From an uncultured Mediterraneibacter sp. (GTDB lineage: Bacteria; Bacillota; Clostridia; Lachnospirales; Lachnospiraceae): a stretch of DNA of 64,000 bases. This document shows positions 1 through 9,525 of this stretch, in pieces. The notes beneath the pieces are model-generated. The model saw only the letters and a program-made list of their open reading frames with translations. It was not told the origin of the DNA and made no database searches. The position numbers were made by a program, and so were the translations under genes. Location: NCBI RefSeq assembly GCF_934330165.1, contig NZ_CAKRGI010000001.1:162408-226407 (forward strand), written 5' to 3'. Every line of letters begins with the position of its first letter. The first letter of the stretch is position 1.

Positions 1-180
1 CGGTCCGTACATTTTTTCGATCATCTGACGCGGAACTTTTCCCTTACGGAATCCCGGAAGGCTGATCTTGCTACGCTGCTTTAAGTAGGCTGCCTGAAGT
101 GCCTTTTCTACTTCTTCTGCTGATACTGTGATCGTCAGCTTTGCCATATTATGCTCTAAATTCTCTACCTGTAAACTCAT
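1..180 (-). CDS. tig: Trigger factor, N-terminal fragment (truncated by window edge)
   Basis: Ribosome-bound peptidyl-prolyl isomerase and chaperone that meets nascent chains at the exit tunnel. Only the first 60 codons lie in the window, starting at the ATG at 180 and running off the left edge. The ribosome-docking signature GFRKGKVPR of the N-terminal domain is visible around residues 45-53, which is diagnostic for the family. An AAGGAGGAAGAAA ribosome site sits directly upstream. Activity of the missing PPIase and C-terminal domains cannot be judged. Confidence 0.95.
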   Translation of the reverse strand, partial: MSLQVENLEHNMAKLTITVSAEEVEKALQAAYLKQRSKISLPGFRKGKVPRQMIEKMYGP

Positions 181-203
181 TTTCTTCCTCCTTGATTAAG
201 CAA

Positions 204-270
204 ATAGCTTCTTATTGAAAAATGTATCATCAATAAGCTATACATTCGCAGTCATTGCATTAGTATAGCA
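204..270 (-). promoter_or_regulatory. tig promoter (extended -10) and leader hairpin
   Basis: Reading on the minus strand, TGC-TATACT (270-262) is an extended -10 element; no good -35 is visible. Between it and the tig start, the arms at 204-218 and 230-241 (ATAGCTTCTTATTGA against TCAATAAGCTAT) form a hairpin of about 12 bp in the predicted 5' leader. Whether the hairpin regulates or only stabilises the mRNA is not clear. Confidence 0.45.
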
Positions 271-297
271 TAAAAGTCACCATATTTCCAGTATTTT

Positions 298-840
298 TTA
301 CGTATATACGATAGATTCTGCTATTTCGTCTGCTTTTTTCTTTCCATATAAAACACTCACTAATTCCAGTGAAAACCTGATGGCAGTTCCCATTCCCCGG
401 GATGTCGTGATCTTTCCGTCCGTCACTACCGGCTCATAGCTTACTTCAAGACAGTTCAGCTTCTCTTCAAAAGACGGATAACAGCATGCCTTTTTCCCTT
501 TCAGCATTCCCAATCCTCCAAGAACACTCGGTGCTGCACAGATCGCTGCGATATGCTTTTTCTCCTCTTCTGCCTGCTTCAGCAGTCTGCAAAGTCCTGC
601 ATGCTCTTTCAGATGCAGCGTCCCCGGCATTCCTCCCGGAAGTACATACAGATCCGCTTCTCCTGCCTCATCAAGCACCCGGTCTGCTTCTACTTTGATT
701 CCATGTGCTCCCGTGATCTCTTTTCCATCCATCACAGAAACCATATCCACCTCTGCTCCGGCTCTACGCAGGACATCCACAACTGTAAGTCCTTCGATTT
801 CTTCAAATCCGTCTGCCAGAAATACATAAGCTTTCTTCAT
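298..840 (-). CDS. DJ-1/PfpI family protein
   Basis: A 180-residue single-domain protein of the DJ-1/ThiJ/PfpI superfamily. The N-terminal pattern VFLADGFEEIE, the YVLPGGMPG strand-turn, and the nucleophile elbow AICAAPS with its reactive Cys near residue 101 are all present. Members of this branch (YajL/DJ-1-like) act as cytosolic chaperones, deglycases or glyoxalases of the oxidative or carbonyl stress response; the precise reaction cannot be told from sequence. The ATG at 840 is preceded by AAGGAGG. It lies alone, downstream of tig on the same strand. Confidence 0.9.
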   Translation of the reverse strand: MKKAYVFLADGFEEIEGLTVVDVLRRAGAEVDMVSVMDGKEITGAHGIKVEADRVLDEAGEADLYVLPGGMPGTLHLKEHAGLCRLLKQAEEEKKHIAAICAAPSVLGGLGMLKGKKACCYPSFEEKLNCLEVSYEPVVTDGKITTSRGMGTAIRFSLELVSVLYGKKKADEIAESIVYT

Positions 841-993
841 GTCTACGCCTCCTTCTTTGCATACACGATTAGTTTAACAAATGTCTTCTTTAAATGCAAT
901 GGTTTACATTTATTCTTCCCTATACTATCATAAATAAGAGAACTGTATCTCAGTCCTGAATATCAGAATATCTTATTATAAAGGAGACTACTT

Positions 994-1515
994 ATGGAAA
1001 TCGAACGTAAATTTCTAATCAAAGACCTGTACTCTCTTCCATTTTCAATAGAAGATTATCCTCACCGTGAACTGGAGCAGGCCTATCTCTGTACCGGACC
1101 GGTCGTACGGATCCGTAAAGACGATGAACAATATTTTCTTACTTATAAATCCAAAGGGCTTATGATCCGGGAAGAATATAATCTTCCTCTCAACCGCCAG
1201 GCTTATCTGCATCTCCGCGAAAAAGCTGACGGCAGGATCATCCAGAAGACACGGTATGTCATTCCACTTGACGAGATCCCAGATTCTATCCCGTCACAGA
1301 AAGAAAGTCATCTTTCCCCACAGTTCAAAGAAAAGGGTATTTCTCTTTTCCTTGAGCTGGATATTTTTAAAGGCGATCTTGCCCCACTGTTTCTCGCAGA
1401 GATTGAATTTCCTGACGAGGAAACTGCACGTAGCTATCGGGCTCCTGACTGGCTTGGTGAAGATGTCACACACCTTTCTCTGTACCACAACAGCACTTTA
1501 AGTCAGTTAAAATAA
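994..1515 (+). CDS. CYTH domain-containing protein
   Basis: A 173-residue CYTH/triphosphate tunnel metalloenzyme. It begins with the hallmark MEIERKFLI (ExExK motif), followed by charged residues expected to line the tunnel that binds triphosphate and divalent metal. Homologues include adenylate cyclases, thiamine triphosphatases and short-chain polyphosphatases, so tripolyphosphate or nucleotide triphosphate hydrolysis is the best general guess. ATG at 994 follows AAAGGAGA. Monocistronic, ending just before the promoter of the next regulator. A polyphosphate kinase gene occurs in the window (39435-41504) but not nearby. Confidence 0.88.
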   Translation: MEIERKFLIKDLYSLPFSIEDYPHRELEQAYLCTGPVVRIRKDDEQYFLTYKSKGLMIREEYNLPLNRQAYLHLREKADGRIIQKTRYVIPLDEIPDSIPSQKESHLSPQFKEKGISLFLELDIFKGDLAPLFLAEIEFPDEETARSYRAPDWLGEDVTHLSLYHNSTLSQLK

Positions 1516-1603
1516 TGCAGACAGATCCGGTGCTTGCAACAGTTTGTTGAATTTTGTATAATTTTCACATTCTGTTGCATTTTAATTCCTGTAGCTAAAA
1601 TCT

Positions 1604-1612
1604 TGGTATAAT
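1604..1612 (+). promoter_or_regulatory. Extended -10 promoter for the XRE regulator
   Basis: TG-G-TATAAT is a perfect extended -10 element about 40 bp upstream of the XRE start. The -35 region 17 bp further up (AATTCC) is poor, as is usual for extended -10 promoters. Confidence 0.6.
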
Positions 1613-1653
1613 CAATTCACATTACTATCGATTTTATGCAGGGAGGTACGGCG

Positions 1654-2028
1654 TTGGCAAATATTCAGCTTGCGAAAAATCTGCTCCGGCTCCGACAGGA
1701 ACATCATTACACGCAGAAGCAACTCGGAGATAAACTTAATATCACACATCAGGCGTACTCCTATTATGAAACCGGACATCGTGATCCTAATATTGATATG
1801 CTTACAAAGCTTTCCGCTCTCTATGGATTTTCGATCGAACAGCTTCTGACAGTTCCCTGCAGTATAAAAAATTCTTTTGCAAAAGAATCTTTAAATACTT
1901 ACCATACCGGACTGATCATCACAACCGGTGATACGATCTATCTGACTGAGGAGGAAGCCGAACTTCTCATCCGTCTGCGGGAAGCATCTGATGATGATCG
2001 GAAACTCATTAAGAAAATCCTTGATTAA
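1654..2028 (+). CDS. XRE-family helix-turn-helix transcriptional regulator
   Basis: Cytosolic DNA-binding protein of 124 residues. The first ~65 residues form a Cro/C1 HTH (QKQLGDKLNITHQAYSYYE), followed by a linker and a C-terminal segment rich in acidic residues. The TTG at 1654 is chosen because GGGAGG sits 7 bases upstream; an in-frame ATG at 1636 overlaps the -10/leader region and has no ribosome site. The gene is monocistronic, with its own promoter and a terminator after it. Its targets are unknown; such stand-alone regulators may be chromosomal stress regulators or remnants of mobile elements. Confidence 0.85.
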   Translation: MANIQLAKNLLRLRQEHHYTQKQLGDKLNITHQAYSYYETGHRDPNIDMLTKLSALYGFSIEQLLTVPCSIKNSFAKESLNTYHTGLIITTGDTIYLTEEEAELLIRLREASDDDRKLIKKILD

Positions 2029-2135
2029 GTGAAGTGTATGCTGCTTCTCAATGAAACGGACAGCATCATACAGAGCAGGCTGCGAAGCGGATGTCCCCGA
2101 ATCACCGAAAACCTGAAAAGCTCGGAATAAACCTG

Positions 2136-2198
2136 AAAAGAACCAAAATCTCTGATGACCGGGGAAATCCCCCATCACCTTAGATTCCGGTTCTTTTT
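2136..2198. terminator. Probable bidirectional terminator between the XRE regulator and hom
   Basis: Convergent genes flank this site. AAAAGAACC (left) pairs with GGTTCTTTT (right), enclosing a further paired stretch around GATGACCGGGG / CCCCCATC, with T-rich sequence on the right end and A-rich on the left, so it can serve both strands. The preceding bases 2100-2140 carry a short direct repeat (AACCTGAAAAG twice). Confidence 0.65.
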
Positions 2199-2272
2199 AT
2201 ACTTTTTCAGCTTTTATTCTTTTCTTACGGATCTTCTCCAGAAATCTTCCTATAGAAAATATTCTTCTCTGA

Positions 2273-3490
2273 TCAATCTGCCAGACGGATCATATGAATA
2301 ATCTCCGGGAATGCCTCTGCCTTTTTAGAGTAAGTTCCTTCCGTCATTACTTCTGTTATAAATCCAAATTCATCTTCCAGACCCTCTGTCTCCACAATCT
2401 CAACAGAACCAAATGCTTCTCTGATCTGTTCTTTCTGAGTTTCTGTTCTGCCCTGAATTCTTACAAAGAAACGATGCTCTGCCTCTGCATTCGGGATCAG
2501 CTCCAGTTCTCCTTCATCCCATCTTGTCACAACATTTCTGTGAAGATGCTTTGCTGCATCTACCACGTCTGCAACAACGGCACTTGCTGTCGGAAGTTTA
2601 CCTGCTCCACTTCCGTAGAACATTGCATCTCCAAGCATATTGCCACGGACAAAAACTGCATTAAATACATCATTTACATTACAGAGTGGATGCTCTTCTG
2701 AAAGAAGCATCGGTGCAACCAGTACACTGAACGTATCTCCCACACGTTTGCTTGAAGCGAGAAGCTTGATCGCCATATTCAGTTTCTTGGCATACTTCAT
2801 ATCTTCTGTCGTGATCTTTGTGATTCCTTCTGTATGGATTTTTTCAAAATCTACGTGCTGACCGGAGATCAGAGATGTAAGAATCGCAATCTTTCTGCAT
2901 GCGTCATGTCCCTCTACATCTGCCTCGGGATTTCTCTCTGCATATCCCTTATCCTGAGCCTCCTTCAGAACTGCTGCATAATCTGCACCCTCAAAGAACA
3001 TCTTTGTCATCATGTAGTTCGTTGTTCCGTTCAGGATTCCGATCACTTCATCAATACGGTCTGCTGTCAGAGAAGAATTCAATGCACGGATAATCGGAAT
3101 GCCTCCTCCTACACTTGCCTCAAACATAAAGTTGATCTTTCGTTCACGGGCAATTTCAAGCAGTTCTGCACCATGCTTTGCAACCAATGCTTTATTGGAT
3201 GTTGCCACACTCTTGCCTGCTTCCAGACACTTCTTTACAAATGTATAGGCAGGTTCAATACCTCCCATCGTCTCTACAACGATCGCCACTTCAGGATCAT
3301 TGAGAATCGTATCAAAATCATGCGTCAGAATCTCTTCCACAGGATCTCCCGGAAAGTCTCTGAGATCCAGTACATATTTTACACAAATCTCATCCTGTAC
3401 TCTTTCATTGATCAGGCTGCCATTCGTACGAATCACTTCTACAACACCTGATCCAACTGTACCGTATCCCATTACTGCTATATTTATCAT
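2273..3490 (-). CDS. hom: Homoserine dehydrogenase
   Basis: NAD(P)-dependent reduction of aspartate semialdehyde to homoserine, the branch point to threonine, methionine and isoleucine. The 405-residue protein begins with the Rossmann motif GYGTVGSG (residues 8-15), carries NKALVA and the catalytic-region segment GILNGTTNYM, and ends with a short regulatory ACT-like domain (from about residue 340). It is monofunctional, without an aspartate kinase part. The start ATG overlaps the prfB stop by 4 bp (ATGA), so the two are probably translationally coupled. Confidence 0.95.
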   Translation of the reverse strand: MINIAVMGYGTVGSGVVEVIRTNGSLINERVQDEICVKYVLDLRDFPGDPVEEILTHDFDTILNDPEVAIVVETMGGIEPAYTFVKKCLEAGKSVATSNKALVAKHGAELLEIARERKINFMFEASVGGGIPIIRALNSSLTADRIDEVIGILNGTTNYMMTKMFFEGADYAAVLKEAQDKGYAERNPEADVEGHDACRKIAILTSLISGQHVDFEKIHTEGITKITTEDMKYAKKLNMAIKLLASSKRVGDTFSVLVAPMLLSEEHPLCNVNDVFNAVFVRGNMLGDAMFYGSGAGKLPTASAVVADVVDAAKHLHRNVVTRWDEGELELIPNAEAEHRFFVRIQGRTETQKEQIREAFGSVEIVETEGLEDEFGFITEVMTEGTYSKKAEAFPEIIHMIRLAD

Positions 3491-4615
3491 TCTTTCTTTC
3501 CTTTCTGTGCTTCTGCATCCATGCTCAGATATGCATTGATAAATGGATCGATATTTCCATCCATCACTGCCCCTACATTGCTGATTTCTGCATTTGTCCT
3601 GTGGTCTTTTACCATTGTATACGGCTGCATGACATAAGAACGGATCTGATTTCCGAAATTAATATCACTGACTTCCCCCCGGATATCCGACATTTTTTCT
3701 GCCTGTTCCTGCTGTCTGAGAAGAAGCAGCTTGGATTTCAACATCTGCATTGCCTTATCTTTGTTCATATGCTGCGAACGCTCATTCTGACATTGTACCA
3801 CAATTCCTGTCGGAAGATGTGTAATACGGATTGCCGATGAAGTCTTATTGATGTGCTGCCCACCTGCTCCGCTGGAACGGTACGTGTCAATCCTCAGTTC
3901 ATCTTCATTGATCTCGATATCAATATCTTCCTCAATATCCGGGATCACATCACACGATGCAAAAGAGGTCTGTCTCTTCCCCGCTGCATTAAACGGAGAA
4001 ATACGCACCAGGCGGTGTACTCCCTTTTCCGAACGGAGATAACCATAGGCATTCTCTCCTTTCACTTCAAAGGTAACCCCTTTGATCCCGGCTACATCTC
4101 CTTCCAGATAATCCAGTACTTCCAGTTCATATCCCTTCTTTTCTGCCCATCTGCTGTACATACGGTAAAGCATTCCCGTCCAGTCCATGGCCTCTGTTCC
4201 GCCTGCTCCTGCATGGAGCGTCACAATCGCATTATCCCGGTCGTACGGTCCGATCAGAAGAGTGCTGATCCGCAATTGCTCAAATACCGCTTCAAACTGT
4301 TGCAGCTCTTCTGCAACCTCTTCTGCTGTCTCCTCTTCTTCGTCTTCTCCTGCACTCATATCTATGAGCAGGAGCATATCCTCATAATCTGTATATAACT
4401 TTTCAATCTCTTTTACAGAATCCTGAAGGCCCTTCAATTCCTTCATTACCTGCTGTGAAACTTCAGGATTATCCCAGAATCCAGGCTCCTCAAGTCTCTT
4501 TTCCAATTCTTCGATCCTTAGCTTCTTTGAAGCGAGGTCAAAGTGAATCCCTCAAATCTTTCAGCGGTTCTTCATATGCAGTCAGCTTTGACTTTAATTC
4601 ATCTAATAAAACCAC
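3487..4615 (-). CDS. prfB: Peptide chain release factor 2 (programmed +1 frameshift)
   Basis: RF2 recognises UGA and UAA and triggers peptide release. The first 25 codons begin at GTG 4615 (RBS GAGGTGAT) and end at an in-frame TGA (4540-4538); skipping the T at 4540 after CTT continues into the main frame as DLASKKLR and through to 3487. The main part shows the codon-recognition tripeptide SPF (in RISPFNAAG) and the catalytic GGQ (SSGAGGQHINK). The internal UGA is the classical autoregulatory device: low RF2 favours the shift. hom follows with a 4-bp overlap. Confidence 0.96.
4537..4553 (-). promoter_or_regulatory. RF2 recoding site
   Basis: On the minus strand the site reads AGG GAT TCA CTT TGA C. 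An internal Shine-Dalgarno-like AGGGA lies three codons before CTT, followed by the slippery CTT and a TGA with a C in the +4 position, as in the known bacterial prfB sites. This is autoregulation, not a sequencing error or pseudogene. Confidence 0.93.
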
Positions 4616-4662
4616 CTTAATCACCTCTTTCTTATTTTATCTCAACGATTCTGCCTGTCTGA

Positions 4663-7239
4663 TCATTTTATTTTTCTTCCACAGCACTGCTTATATTTCT
4701 TTCCACTTCCGCATGGGCATGGATCATTCGGATAAATCTTCTTCTCCTCACGCTTTTTCGGCTCACGTACGGATGTATCATCCTTATTCGTTCCTGTTAC
4801 TTTCGCAACTTCCTCACGCTCTACCTTTTCCTCCACACGCAGATGGAACAGGGTACGGATCGTAGTCTCTGCGATGGCATTCGTCATCTCACCGAACATA
4901 TCGTATCCCATCATCTTATACTCAACCAGTGGATCTCTCTGTCCATAAGCCTGAAGTCCGATTCCCTGGCGGAGCTGATCCATATCATCAATATGATCCA
5001 TCCAGCGTGCATCAATTACTTTCAGCAGGATGACACGTTCCACTTCTCTGAGCTGTTCAGCCTCCGGGAACTCTGCTTCTTTACTTTCATACGCTTTGAC
5101 AGCACGTTCTTTCAGCAGATGCTTCAGTTCCTTCTGTCTCATCTGACGGCACTCTTCTTCTGATGGAAGTTCCATCTGCGGGATCACTCCATGAAGATTG
5201 ATCTCGAAGCCTTGAATATCCCATTCTTCCGGATCAACTTCAGTAGAAGCAAAACGGTCTGTCATGTTCTCCACATATTCGGTGATCATACTGTAGATCG
5301 TATCTCTCATACTCTCACCATCCAGCACACGACGACGTTCTGCATAAATGATCTCTCTCTGCTCGTTCATAACCTGATCGTACTCTAACAGATTCTTACG
5401 GATTCCAAAGTTGTTCGCCTCGATCTTCTTCTGTGCTTTTTCGATCGCATTTGACAACATCTTATGCTCGATCTGCTCTCCGTCTTCCACTCCCAGCGTA
5501 TTAAATACTCCCATCAGTTTCTCTGAACCGAACAGACGCATCAGGTCATCTTCCAGGGAAATGTAGAAACGGGATTCTCCCGGATCACCCTGACGGCCGG
5601 AACGTCCACGTAGCTGGTTGTCAATACGTCTGGACTCATGACGCTCTGTACCAATGATCTTCAGACCGCCTGCAGCTTTGGCATCATCATCCAGCTTGAT
5701 ATCCGTACCACGTCCTGCCATGTTCGTTGCGATCGTAACCGCTCCATGCACACCTGCATCTGCAACGATCTCAGCTTCTTTTTCATGGTATTTTGCATTC
5801 AGCACATTATGCTGGATGCCTTCTTTTTTCAGCATCCGGCTCAGCAGTTCGGAAACTTCGATGGTGATCGTACCAACCAGCACCGGCTGACCTGTCGCAT
5901 GAGCTTCTTTAACTGCTTCTACAACAGCCCGGTATTTTTCCTCTTTCGTCTTATATACCGCATCTTCCAGGTCTTTTCTGAGAACCGGCTTATTGGTTGG
6001 GATCTCTACGACATCCATACCATAAATATCACGGAACTCTTTTTCCTCAGTCAGGGCTGTACCGGTCATACCACTCTTCTTATCATACTTATTAAATAAG
6101 TTCTGGAATGTGATCGTCGCAAGGGTCTTGCTCTCTCTTCTTACCTTTACATGCTCCTTTGCCTCGATTGCCTGATGAAGTCCGTCTGAATATCGACGTC
6201 CCGGCATGATACGTCCCGTAAACTCGTCGACGATCATAACCTCTCCTTCTTCATTCACTACATAATCCTGATCCCGGAACATCAGATTATGAGCCCGAAG
6301 GGCAAGAATGATATTATGCTGGATCTCAAGATTCTCTGCATCCGCAAGATTTTCAATATGGAAGAACTTCTCAACCTTTTTCACTCCATCTTCCGTCAGG
6401 TTGACTGTCTTCTCTTTCTCATCAACAATAAAATCTCCCGTCTCTTCGATCTCTTCCCCCATGATCGCATTCATCTTGGAGAATTCTCCGCTCGCCTCGC
6501 CTCGCTCCAGCTGACGTGCAAGTACATCGCATGCCTCATAAAGTGCTGTAGACTTTCCGCTCTGACCTGAAATGATCAGCGGTGTACGTGCCTCGTCGAT
6601 CAATACAGAATCGACCTCATCAATGATCGCATAATGCAGTCCTCTCTGCACAAGCTGTTCTTTATAAATGACCATGTTGTCACGCAGATAATCAAATCCC
6701 AGTTCATTATTCGTTACATAAGTAATATCACAGTCATATGCTGCACGACGCTCATCATTATCCATGCTGTTCAGGACAACTCCGACGGTCAGTCCCAGAA
6801 ATTCGTGTACTTTTCCCATCCACTCAGCATCACGCTTTGCCAGGTAATCATTGACAGTAACAATATGAACACCCTTGCCTTCCAGTGCATTGAGATATGC
6901 AGGAAGTGTGGACACAAGTGTCTTACCTTCTCCGGTCTTCATCTCTGAGATACGGCCCTGATGAAGAATGATACCACCGATCATCTGAACTCGATAATGA
7001 CGCATACCAATACTTCTGTAGGCACCTTCCCTTACAACTGCAAATGCTTCCGGCAGAATATCATCCAGTGTCTCGCCCTCTTTCAGACGTTCTTTGAACT
7101 CTCTGGTCTTTCCGCGAAGTTCTTCGTCCGACAATGCTTCCATCTCCGGTCCGAGAGCTTCAATCTTATCTACGATCGGATAGATACGCTTCAGCTCATT
7201 TTCACTATGGGTTCCGAAAATCTTCTCTATAATGTTCAT
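4663..7239 (-). CDS. secA: Preprotein translocase ATPase SecA
   Basis: Motor of the Sec pathway, driving preproteins through SecYEG. The 858-residue protein has the usual order: NBD1 with EMKTGEGKT Walker A and a DEVDS DEAD-type motif, preprotein cross-linking domain, NBD2 with GRGTDI and the [11 protein letters not shown] motif, the helical scaffold/wing, and a C-terminal zinc finger ([13 protein letters not shown]) that contacts SecB-like partners or ribosomes. Full length for the family. Upstream of prfB on the same strand with a 47-bp gap. No second SecA is seen here. Confidence 0.97.
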   Translation of the reverse strand: MNIIEKIFGTHSENELKRIYPIVDKIEALGPEMEALSDEELRGKTREFKERLKEGETLDDILPEAFAVVREGAYRSIGMRHYRVQMIGGIILHQGRISEMKTGEGKTLVSTLPAYLNALEGKGVHIVTVNDYLAKRDAEWMGKVHEFLGLTVGVVLNSMDNDERRAAYDCDITYVTNNELGFDYLRDNMVIYKEQLVQRGLHYAIIDEVDSVLIDEARTPLIISGQSGKSTALYEACDVLARQLERGEASGEFSKMNAIMGEEIEETGDFIVDEKEKTVNLTEDGVKKVEKFFHIENLADAENLEIQHNIILALRAHNLMFRDQDYVVNEEGEVMIVDEFTGRIMPGRRYSDGLHQAIEAKEHVKVRRESKTLATITFQNLFNKYDKKSGMTGTALTEEKEFRDIYGMDVVEIPTNKPVLRKDLEDAVYKTKEEKYRAVVEAVKEAHATGQPVLVGTITIEVSELLSRMLKKEGIQHNVLNAKYHEKEAEIVADAGVHGAVTIATNMAGRGTDIKLDDDAKAAGGLKIIGTERHESRRIDNQLRGRSGRQGDPGESRFYISLEDDLMRLFGSEKLMGVFNTLGVEDGEQIEHKMLSNAIEKAQKKIEANNFGIRKNLLEYDQVMNEQREIIYAERRRVLDGESMRDTIYSMITEYVENMTDRFASTEVDPEEWDIQGFEINLHGVIPQMELPSEEECRQMRQKELKHLLKERAVKAYESKEAEFPEAEQLREVERVILLKVIDARWMDHIDDMDQLRQGIGLQAYGQRDPLVEYKMMGYDMFGEMTNAIAETTIRTLFHLRVEEKVEREEVAKVTGTNKDDTSVREPKKREEKKIYPNDPCPCGSGKKYKQCCGRKIK

Positions 7240-7341
7240 ATCCCGTAATTTACTCCTTATCTGAATCTGATTTTGACATCTCGATATACGACGCCACTAT
7301 GTTACCCATTTTATCACTATCTGAACGGTAATTCAACTAAT

Positions 7342-8127
7342 TCATGGCTTGTTAACATTGTTCACAGTTTTGCAATATTCATAGGGAATCTTTCCACCAA
7401 ATAAATCCAATGCACTTCCGATCGTAAAATCAATCTTTCCCCGGCTCTCTTTTTCAAACCGTTCCAGGTCTTCCGGTGATCCAATGCCACCGGCATATGT
7501 AACCGGAATTCCATCCCACTCGCCAAGCATTCTTACCAGACCATCATCCATCCCCGCTCCTTTTCCTTCCACGTCTACTCCATGGATCAGGAATTCATCA
7601 CAGTACTCTGCCAGTTCATCCAGTATCTGCGGTGAAAGTGCTGCTTCTGTAAATTTCTGCCACCGGTCTGTCACAACAAAATATTTTCCATCTTTCTTTC
7701 TGCAGCTCAGATCCAGCACGATCTTCTCCTTTGTCACTTCCGCCACTAGTTTTTCAAGATTCTCTTTCTGAAACCTGCCATCCCGGAAGACATAAGAAGT
7801 TACGATCACGTGGCTCGCCCCGGCTTCCAAATATCCGGCTGCATTGTCCGCCGTAATTCCTCCGCCGATCTGCATTCCCTGCGGATAAGCCCGCAAAGCT
7901 TCCAGTGCCTGCCGCTTTGTTTCCTCATAATATTCCGACCCTTCCGGGTTTAACAGGATGATATGTCCTCCTTTCAATCCGTCCTTCTGATAGAGTCCGG
8001 CATACCATGCCGCATCCAGTTCTGAAGTAAAATTCGTATTTGCCTGATTTCCTTCATCTCTGAGACTTCCTCCTACGATCTGCTTCACTTTTCCGTTATG
8101 TATATCAATACATGGTCTGAATTTCAT
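7342..8127 (-). CDS. hisA: ProFAR isomerase of the eukaryotic HIS6 type
   Basis: Histidine biosynthesis step 4: Amadori isomerisation of ProFAR to PRFAR in a TIM barrel. The 261 residues match the fungal/plant HIS6 pattern rather than the bacterial HisA one: CIDIHNGKVKQIVGG at the start, KTNF-like TNFTS, QIGGGI, the strongly HIS6-like VLDLSCRKKDGK, EFLIHGVDVEGK, and GSALDLFGG near the end. Catalytic Asp10-equivalent is in CIDIHNG. ATG 8127 follows AAGGAAG. No other his gene is in the window, so it is an isolated copy between secA and a lipoprotein gene. Active or not must be judged from the whole genome. Confidence 0.88.
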   Translation of the reverse strand: MKFRPCIDIHNGKVKQIVGGSLRDEGNQANTNFTSELDAAWYAGLYQKDGLKGGHIILLNPEGSEYYEETKRQALEALRAYPQGMQIGGGITADNAAGYLEAGASHVIVTSYVFRDGRFQKENLEKLVAEVTKEKIVLDLSCRKKDGKYFVVTDRWQKFTEAALSPQILDELAEYCDEFLIHGVDVEGKGAGMDDGLVRMLGEWDGIPVTYAGGIGSPEDLERFEKESRGKIDFTIGSALDLFGGKIPYEYCKTVNNVNKP

Positions 8128-8169
8128 AGCATACTTCCTTCTTTCTTTTCCAGGATTTTCAAAAGAATA

Positions 8170-8197
8170 CCACAGGAACTTTCTGACATTCCTGTGG
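8170..8197 (-). terminator. Terminator-like hairpin after the lipoprotein gene
   Basis: CCACAGGAA (8170-8178) and TTCCTGTGG (8189-8197) form a perfect 9-bp stem. On the minus strand it is followed by TATTCTTTTG, a modest T tract. On the plus strand a TTTTT tract follows instead. Confidence 0.55.
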
Positions 8198-8223
8198 CTC
8201 TTTTTCTGAAACTTTCCCTTTGT

Positions 8224-8583
8224 TTATCGGTTCTCTTCCATCGCCCGGTCTATATTCTTTCCGGTCTGATCTGCATTTCCCTGATTTTTCTGTACTCCGT
8301 TATCCTCTGTCAGATCGTCTGCTGCACGGTCGATCCCATCGGTAATCCCGTCGGTCACATCTTCTACACCGTCCGTCACATCATCCACTGCATCGTCCAT
8401 CACACCATTGCCATTCCCCGCTGTTGCATCATTTATATTGCCATTTTCTTTCCGGTTCGTTCCATTTTTATCCTGCATCGTCTGATCCGCTGCATTATCG
8501 ACATGATTATTGCCACATCCAACTGTGCCAAGGAGTGCAAGGGTACAAAGTATCATGACTAAAAATCTTCTGGTTCTTTTCAT
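8224..8583 (-). CDS. Small acidic lipoprotein, function unknown
   Basis: A 119-residue predicted lipoprotein. ATG 8583 follows AGAAAGGAAGAG and starts a type II signal peptide: positive MKRTRR, a hydrophobic core, and a lipobox-like GTVGC with the acylated Cys near residue 24. The mature part has no recognised domain; it is hydrophilic and low in complexity, with repeating Asp-rich steps of the kind VDDVTDGVEDVTDGITDG, probably helical or unstructured, and anchored to the outer membrane face. It sits alone between the sigma factor gene and hisA. Confidence 0.7.
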   Translation of the reverse strand: MKRTRRFLVMILCTLALLGTVGCGNNHVDNAADQTMQDKNGTNRKENGNINDATAGNGNGVMDDAVDDVTDGVEDVTDGITDGIDRAADDLTEDNGVQKNQGNADQTGKNIDRAMEENR

Positions 8584-8673
8584 AAAAACTCTTCCTTTCT
8601 GTATCAATAATATTGTATTCCTACTATCTGCAAGTTCTTCAATATTTATACATCCAGGAACCATTTTTCTATT

Positions 8674-9513
8674 TTATCTTTCTGCCTTACTTCTGAGCTT
8701 TTCCATCGCACGGGACTCGATCTGACGTACACGTTCTCTTGTCACCTTCAGCTCTTCTCCAATTTCTTCCAACGTATGGGGTTTCCCATCCTCAAGTCCA
8801 TAACGCAGCCGGATCACCTGCTTTTCCCGGTCATTCAATGCATTAAGAAGTTCACTTACTTCCTCTTTCTGGACAAGAAGATTCATCGCTTCTTCCGGTG
8901 TAGGAGAGGCTTTATCTTCCACCATATCTCCCAGATTATTTTCTCCGTCTTCTCCTACCGGAGTTTCCAGTGAAACTGGATTCTGAAGATAGGATAAAAT
9001 ATTTTGTACATCCTCTGTGCTCTTATCTCCCAGCTTTTCTGCGATTTCTTCCGGTGTTGCTTCTCTTCCGAGACTCTGCTGGAGTTCTTTTGAAATACGC
9101 TGAACTTTCTTCATCGCCTCTGCCACATGAACCGGTACACGGATTTCTCTTGACTGCTGGTCGATCGCACGCTGGATCGCTTCTTTGATCCACCAAGACG
9201 CATAAGTTGAAAAGCGGTTTTCCTTTGTAAAATCGTATTTTTCCACTGCACGCATCAAGCCGATATTTCCCTCCTGGATCAAATCCATCAGTGGGATTCC
9301 TCTGCCGGTATAATGCTTGGCGATTGATACAACCAGCCTGAGATTTCCTTCTTCCAGCCTCCGTCTTGCCTCTTTATCACCGTCCACGCTTCTGCGTCCC
9401 AGCTCTTTTTCTTCTTCTGCATCCAACAGGGGAATCTGACCGATCTCATTGAGATAGATTTTCAGCGGCTCTGTAACCTCTGTCCCTTCCGGTATATTTA
9501 ATTCTTTTTCCAT
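8674..9513 (-). CDS. Sigma-70 family RNA polymerase sigma factor (RpoD-like, short)
   Basis: Directs RNA polymerase to promoters. About 279 residues with regions 1.2 ([13 protein letters not shown]), 2 ([30 protein letters not shown]), 3 ([15 protein letters not shown]) and 4 ([26 protein letters not shown]). Region 1.1 and the non-conserved insert of a primary sigma factor are missing, so it is probably an alternative group 2-like factor rather than the main RpoD. The ATG at 9513 is preferred because GGAG lies 6 bases upstream; an in-frame ATG at 9525 is possible. Directly downstream of fbp. Confidence 0.88.
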   Translation of the reverse strand: MEKELNIPEGTEVTEPLKIYLNEIGQIPLLDAEEEKELGRRSVDGDKEARRRLEEGNLRLVVSIAKHYTGRGIPLMDLIQEGNIGLMRAVEKYDFTKENRFSTYASWWIKEAIQRAIDQQSREIRVPVHVAEAMKKVQRISKELQQSLGREATPEEIAEKLGDKSTEDVQNILSYLQNPVSLETPVGEDGENNLGDMVEDKASPTPEEAMNLLVQKEEVSELLNALNDREKQVIRLRYGLEDGKPHTLEEIGEELKVTRERVRQIESRAMEKLRSKAER

Positions 9514-9525
9514 GCTTTTCTCCAT

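Noticed and set aside
4504-4540. In-frame stop near the start of prfB looked like a disrupted gene
   Set aside because: The bases around it match the programmed RF2 frameshift site exactly.
8584-8664. Longer start for the lipoprotein
   Set aside because: It would bury the signal peptide; the start at 8583 has a good ribosome site.
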